Made by a program: the position numbers and the translations under genes. From contig CBFIFP010000004.1 in NCBI GenBank assembly GCA_965661945.1, forward strand, positions 124,001 through 188,000: a stretch of 64,000 nucleotides of DNA, read 5' to 3'. Source of the stretch: JAJRPT01 sp965661945. GTDB taxonomy: Bacteria; Bacteroidota; Ignavibacteria; Kapaibacteriales; UBA2268. Numbering within the stretch: position 1 is the stretch's first letter; every line of letters starts with the position of its first letter. This document shows positions 61,401 to 64,000 of this stretch, one piece after another. Below the pieces are notes generated by a model, which was not told where the DNA came from, did not search any database, and saw nothing but the letters and a program-made list of their open reading frames with translations.

Positions 61401-62777
61401 GTGTTTAAATCTATAAAAAATATACATTTTGTCGGTATTGGTGGAATAGGAATGTCAGGCATAGCAGAAGTTTTATTAAATCAAGGATTTAATATATCAG
61501 GTTCTGACTTAACTGAGTCTCAAAACACAGAATATCTCAAAAACAAGGGTGCTAATATTTATATTGGTCACTCAGAAGAAAATATTAAACAAAGCGAAGT
61601 GGTTGTTTATTCAAGCGCGGTAAACACAAAAGAAAACCCTGAGACCAAATACTGCTTAGAGAATAAAATACCTTTAATTAGAAGAGCAGAAATGCTTGCT
61701 GAAATTTCTCGCTTGAATTATAGCGTCGCAATTGCTGGTACACACGGAAAAACTACTACAACTTCAATGTTAGGATTGATATTAATTGAAGCTGGAATCG
61801 ACCCAACAGTTATTGTTGGAGGTAGATTAAGTGATTTTGGTGGTACTAACGCTCGACTTGGCAAAGGAGAGTGGACGATTGTTGAAGCAGATGAATTTGA
61901 TAGGTCTTTCTTGCAATTAACCCCAACTATATCAATTATTAATAATATTGAGTCTGAACATTTAGATGTATATAGAGATTTAGAAGATATTGAAGATACA
62001 TTTACAGAATTTGCAAATAAGGTTCCATTTTATGGGTTTGTTTCTCTCGGTTTAGATGATGATGGAGTAAAAAATATACTACCTAAAGTAAATAAAAAAA
62101 TTGTAACATTTGGTTTTAACAGAAATTGTGATTACAGAGGTGATAATACAATTTATAAAGATAAAACAGCAAGTTGTGATGTCTTTGAGTATGGAAAGAA
62201 ACTTGGAAGGATAAAAATTCGTATTCCAGGTGAATATAATTTAAAAAATGCACTTGCTACAATATCAGTTGCGCGATCAATGGGTGTTGAGTTTGATGTA
62301 ATTCAAGAAGCACTTGCAAAGTTTGCAGGGGTTTATAGAAGATTTGAAGATAAAGGTGAATACAATGGTATAAAAATCATTGATGACTATGCTCACCATC
62401 CTTCAGAGGTTAAAGCGTGTCTAAAAGGTGCAAGAGAAAGCTTTAAAAATAGGATAGTATGTGTTTTTCAACCTCATACTTTCACTAGAACAAGAGACCA
62501 ATATATTGATTTTGCAAAATCTTTTGATGAAGCAGACGTAATTTTGATTACTGATATTTACCCTGCTAGAGAAAAACCAATTGAGGGTGTAACAGGTAAA
62601 TTAATATCAGATTCAGCAATTCAATTTGGTCATAAAAACGTAATTTATATTCAAAACAATGATGAAATTGAAGATACTATAAAAGGTATTCTCCAACCAA
62701 ATGATTTGTTAATAACAATGGGAGCTGGAAACATTTGGAAAATTGGAGAGAGTTTGGTTAAATCAAGTACCAAATAA
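61401..62777 (+). CDS. murC: UDP-N-acetylmuramate-L-alanine ligase
   Basis: This has 458 residues from the GTG at 61401. The frame is open from a GTG at 61365, but that start touches the promoter box, and MurC proteins usually begin just before H-F-V-G-I-G-G-I-G-M-S-G. It carries the UDP-binding G-x-G-G-x-G, the ATP loop A-G-T-H-G-K-T-T-T-T, N-N-I-E-S-E-H-L-D, and D-D-Y-A-H-H-P-S-E of the C-terminal domain. It adds L-Ala to UDP-MurNAc with ATP in the cytoplasm, directly after MurB in the pathway. A foldase gene follows after 43 bases. Confidence 0.95.
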   Translation: MFKSIKNIHFVGIGGIGMSGIAEVLLNQGFNISGSDLTESQNTEYLKNKGANIYIGHSEENIKQSEVVVYSSAVNTKENPETKYCLENKIPLIRRAEMLAEISRLNYSVAIAGTHGKTTTTSMLGLILIEAGIDPTVIVGGRLSDFGGTNARLGKGEWTIVEADEFDRSFLQLTPTISIINNIESEHLDVYRDLEDIEDTFTEFANKVPFYGFVSLGLDDDGVKNILPKVNKKIVTFGFNRNCDYRGDNTIYKDKTASCDVFEYGKKLGRIKIRIPGEYNLKNALATISVARSMGVEFDVIQEALAKFAGVYRRFEDKGEYNGIKIIDDYAHHPSEVKACLKGARESFKNRIVCVFQPHTFTRTRDQYIDFAKSFDEADVILITDIYPAREKPIEGVTGKLISDSAIQFGHKNVIYIQNNDEIEDTIKGILQPNDLLITMGAGNIWKIGESLVKSSTK

Positions 62778-62820
62778 ATAAAAATTAATAACTATTAAAA
62801 TTAAAAAGGAGTAATTTTAA

Positions 62821-64000
62821 ATGAATAAGTTTTTTTTCTGTATAATATCATTTTTTATTTTAAATTATAATTTGTTCTCCGATGTAACTAAAGAAGTAGT
62901 TGCTGAAGTTGGAGCTGAGAAAATAACTGTTGCCGAGTTACAAAGAGCGTATGAGAAAAACTTAGGAAAAGATGAATTGCCTTTATTAAAAAAATCTAAA
63001 AGTGAGTTTGATAGATTTCTTAATATGTATATAGATTACAAACTTAAAGTAATTGACGCAAAAGATAAAGGATTTTTAAAAGATCCTGAGGTAATGAAAG
63101 AAGTTCAATCTAACAAACAATTAATTGCTAAATCATTCTATTTAGATAAAGTGTTTGAAGAACCAAGAATTAAACAAATATTAGAAAAAAGAAAAATAGA
63201 ATTTAGATTTGCATATATTATAATCCCCTATCAAGATGAAGCTGGATTAGGCGAATCCAGAAAGAATGCGTATAATGCAATGGAAAAAATAAAGTCTGGC
63301 GAGGATTTTGGAAGTGTTGCAAAGATATACTCTAAAGATTTGAAATCAGCAGAAAAAGGTGGAGTTGTTCAAAGTTGGGTTACAGGAGGTCAGCTTCAAA
63401 ATCAACTTGAAGATCCTCTTTTGAAATTAAAACCTGGTGAAATTAATCCTGAAATTGTAGAAACTAACTACGGATTTTTTATCCTTAAACTAATTGAAAA
63501 AGAAGAAAGAAAAAGACATAAAGGTGGACATTTGCTAATTCAGTATAATGGTTCAACCAAAGAAGACACATTGAAAGCTTACGAAAAAATGGAAAAAATT
63601 CTTAAAGAATTTAAAAGTGGCAAAGAGTTTGAAACTTTAGCAAAAATATACTCCGATGATGTTTCTACAAAGGATTCTGGAGGTAGATTTACACATTGGT
63701 ACTCCAGAGCAACGGGTTTTGAAAATAATGGTACTCCTTTGGTTAAACCTTTCGAAGATGCTTTTTCAAAATTAAATATTGGTGAGGTATCAGATATAGT
63801 AAAAACAGAATATGGTCTTCATTTAATCAAAAAGTATGATACTCAGCCACTTGATGATGAATTTGAAACTAAAAAAGTAAAAGAAGTATTTAAAAAAGCT
63901 TATTACAAAAAAGAGTTACAAGCTTTCACTGATTCACTTTCTAAATTATATGGCTTCCAGATTTTCGATAATGTAAGAGATGAATTTCAAAAGTATATAG
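62821..64000 (+). CDS. SurA/PpiC-like periplasmic peptidyl-prolyl isomerase (3' end outside the window)
   Basis: The gene starts at an ATG preceded by AAGGAG and is open to the window end, 393 codons. A signal peptide (1-20, ending L-F-S) is followed by a SurA-like helical N-terminal region (V-V-A-E-V-G-A-E-K-I-T-V-A-E-L). Two parvulin domains follow at about 125-235 (D-F-G-S-V-A-K-I-Y-S-K-D, G-G-V-V-Q-S-W-V) and 238-345 (E-F-E-T-L-A-K-I-Y-S-D-D, S-G-G-R-F-T-H-W). SurA-type foldases help outer-membrane proteins cross the periplasm, which suits the barrel-rich genome. Likely co-transcribed with murC. Confidence 0.9.
   Translation, partial: MNKFFFCIISFFILNYNLFSDVTKEVVAEVGAEKITVAELQRAYEKNLGKDELPLLKKSKSEFDRFLNMYIDYKLKVIDAKDKGFLKDPEVMKEVQSNKQLIAKSFYLDKVFEEPRIKQILEKRKIEFRFAYIIIPYQDEAGLGESRKNAYNAMEKIKSGEDFGSVAKIYSKDLKSAEKGGVVQSWVTGGQLQNQLEDPLLKLKPGEINPEIVETNYGFFILKLIEKEERKRHKGGHLLIQYNGSTKEDTLKAYEKMEKILKEFKSGKEFETLAKIYSDDVSTKDSGGRFTHWYSRATGFENNGTPLVKPFEDAFSKLNIGEVSDIVKTEYGLHLIKKYDTQPLDDEFETKKVKEVFKKAYYKKELQAFTDSLSKLYGFQIFDNVRDEFQKYI

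Noticed and set aside
1..64000. CRISPR arrays, tRNA or rRNA genes, integrases, transposases
   Set aside because: No array of direct repeats with unique spacers, no cloverleaf-type sequence and no mobile-element protein was found by eye. A covariance-model search would be needed to exclude a small RNA.

Overview
The window is about 70% AT. It looks like chromosome from a member of the Bacteroidota/Chlorobiota group, and I would guess a Kapabacteria- or Ignavibacteria-like lineage. This rests on several signs: type IX secretion (T9SS) tail domains on at least four proteins, a PorV/PorQ-like barrel, an Oar-like TonB-dependent receptor, a DUF4159/DUF4175 pair, a DUF2723 membrane protein, choice-of-anchor-D repeats, and a recurrent promoter element matching TAnnTTTG, the -7 box of Bacteroidota. 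Placement below phylum is inference. I recognised no rRNA, tRNA, CRISPR array, prophage or complete insertion sequence.

Layout. 1-1471 (minus): nucleoside transporter and the start of uridine kinase. 1624-4872 (minus): Oar-like TonB receptor. 5283-7941 (plus): a small envelope operon with a beta-barrel and two lipoproteins, one with a Cys cluster. 8021-9556 (minus): a receiver/HD-GYP protein that has lost key residues. 9621-12424 (plus): HhH (PolX N-terminal-like) protein, periplasmic CsgG/LpoB-like protein, PPP-type phosphatase and Sua5/YrdC protein, closed by a clear terminator. 12475-12999 (minus): lipoprotein gene broken by an in-frame TGA. 13191-17593 (plus): four tightly coupled genes (degenerate histidine kinase, TPR/transmembrane protein, tiny T9SS-tail protein, PorV-like barrel). 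17642-20672 (minus): T9SS-tail protein, large secreted protein and an 86-residue protein. 21163-27877 (plus): ornithine aminotransferase, UvrA, HMG-CoA lyase and urocanate hydratase.

27878-30448 is an accessory patch: degenerate dispersed repeats followed by a decayed GmrSD-type (DUF262/DUF1524) restriction gene. 30618-31802 (minus) is dnaN. 31898-34165 (plus) holds psd, pssA and a methyltransferase. 34133-46824 is a long minus-strand envelope block: T9SS proteins, a double-OmpA protein, DUF4175, DUF4159 and DedA. 46993-54912 holds oligopeptidase B, pyrophosphatase, a DUF2723 protein, RNase R and an rRNA 2'-O-methyltransferase. 55150-64000 is mostly cell wall and envelope: methyltransferase, lytic transglycosylase, LolC/E-like permease, TPR protein, murB, small membrane protein, an Fe-S type Rrf2 regulator, murC and a SurA-like foldase cut by the window end.

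Most of the window is housekeeping plus envelope/secretion genes. The best candidates for something undescribed are the coupled operon at 13191-17593, which joins a kinase-like protein lacking catalytic motifs to a T9SS-type secretion unit, the receiver/HD-GYP protein at 8021-9556 that appears dead in both domains, and the dispersed repeat family built on a TTCGACTTCGCTCAATGA-like core.
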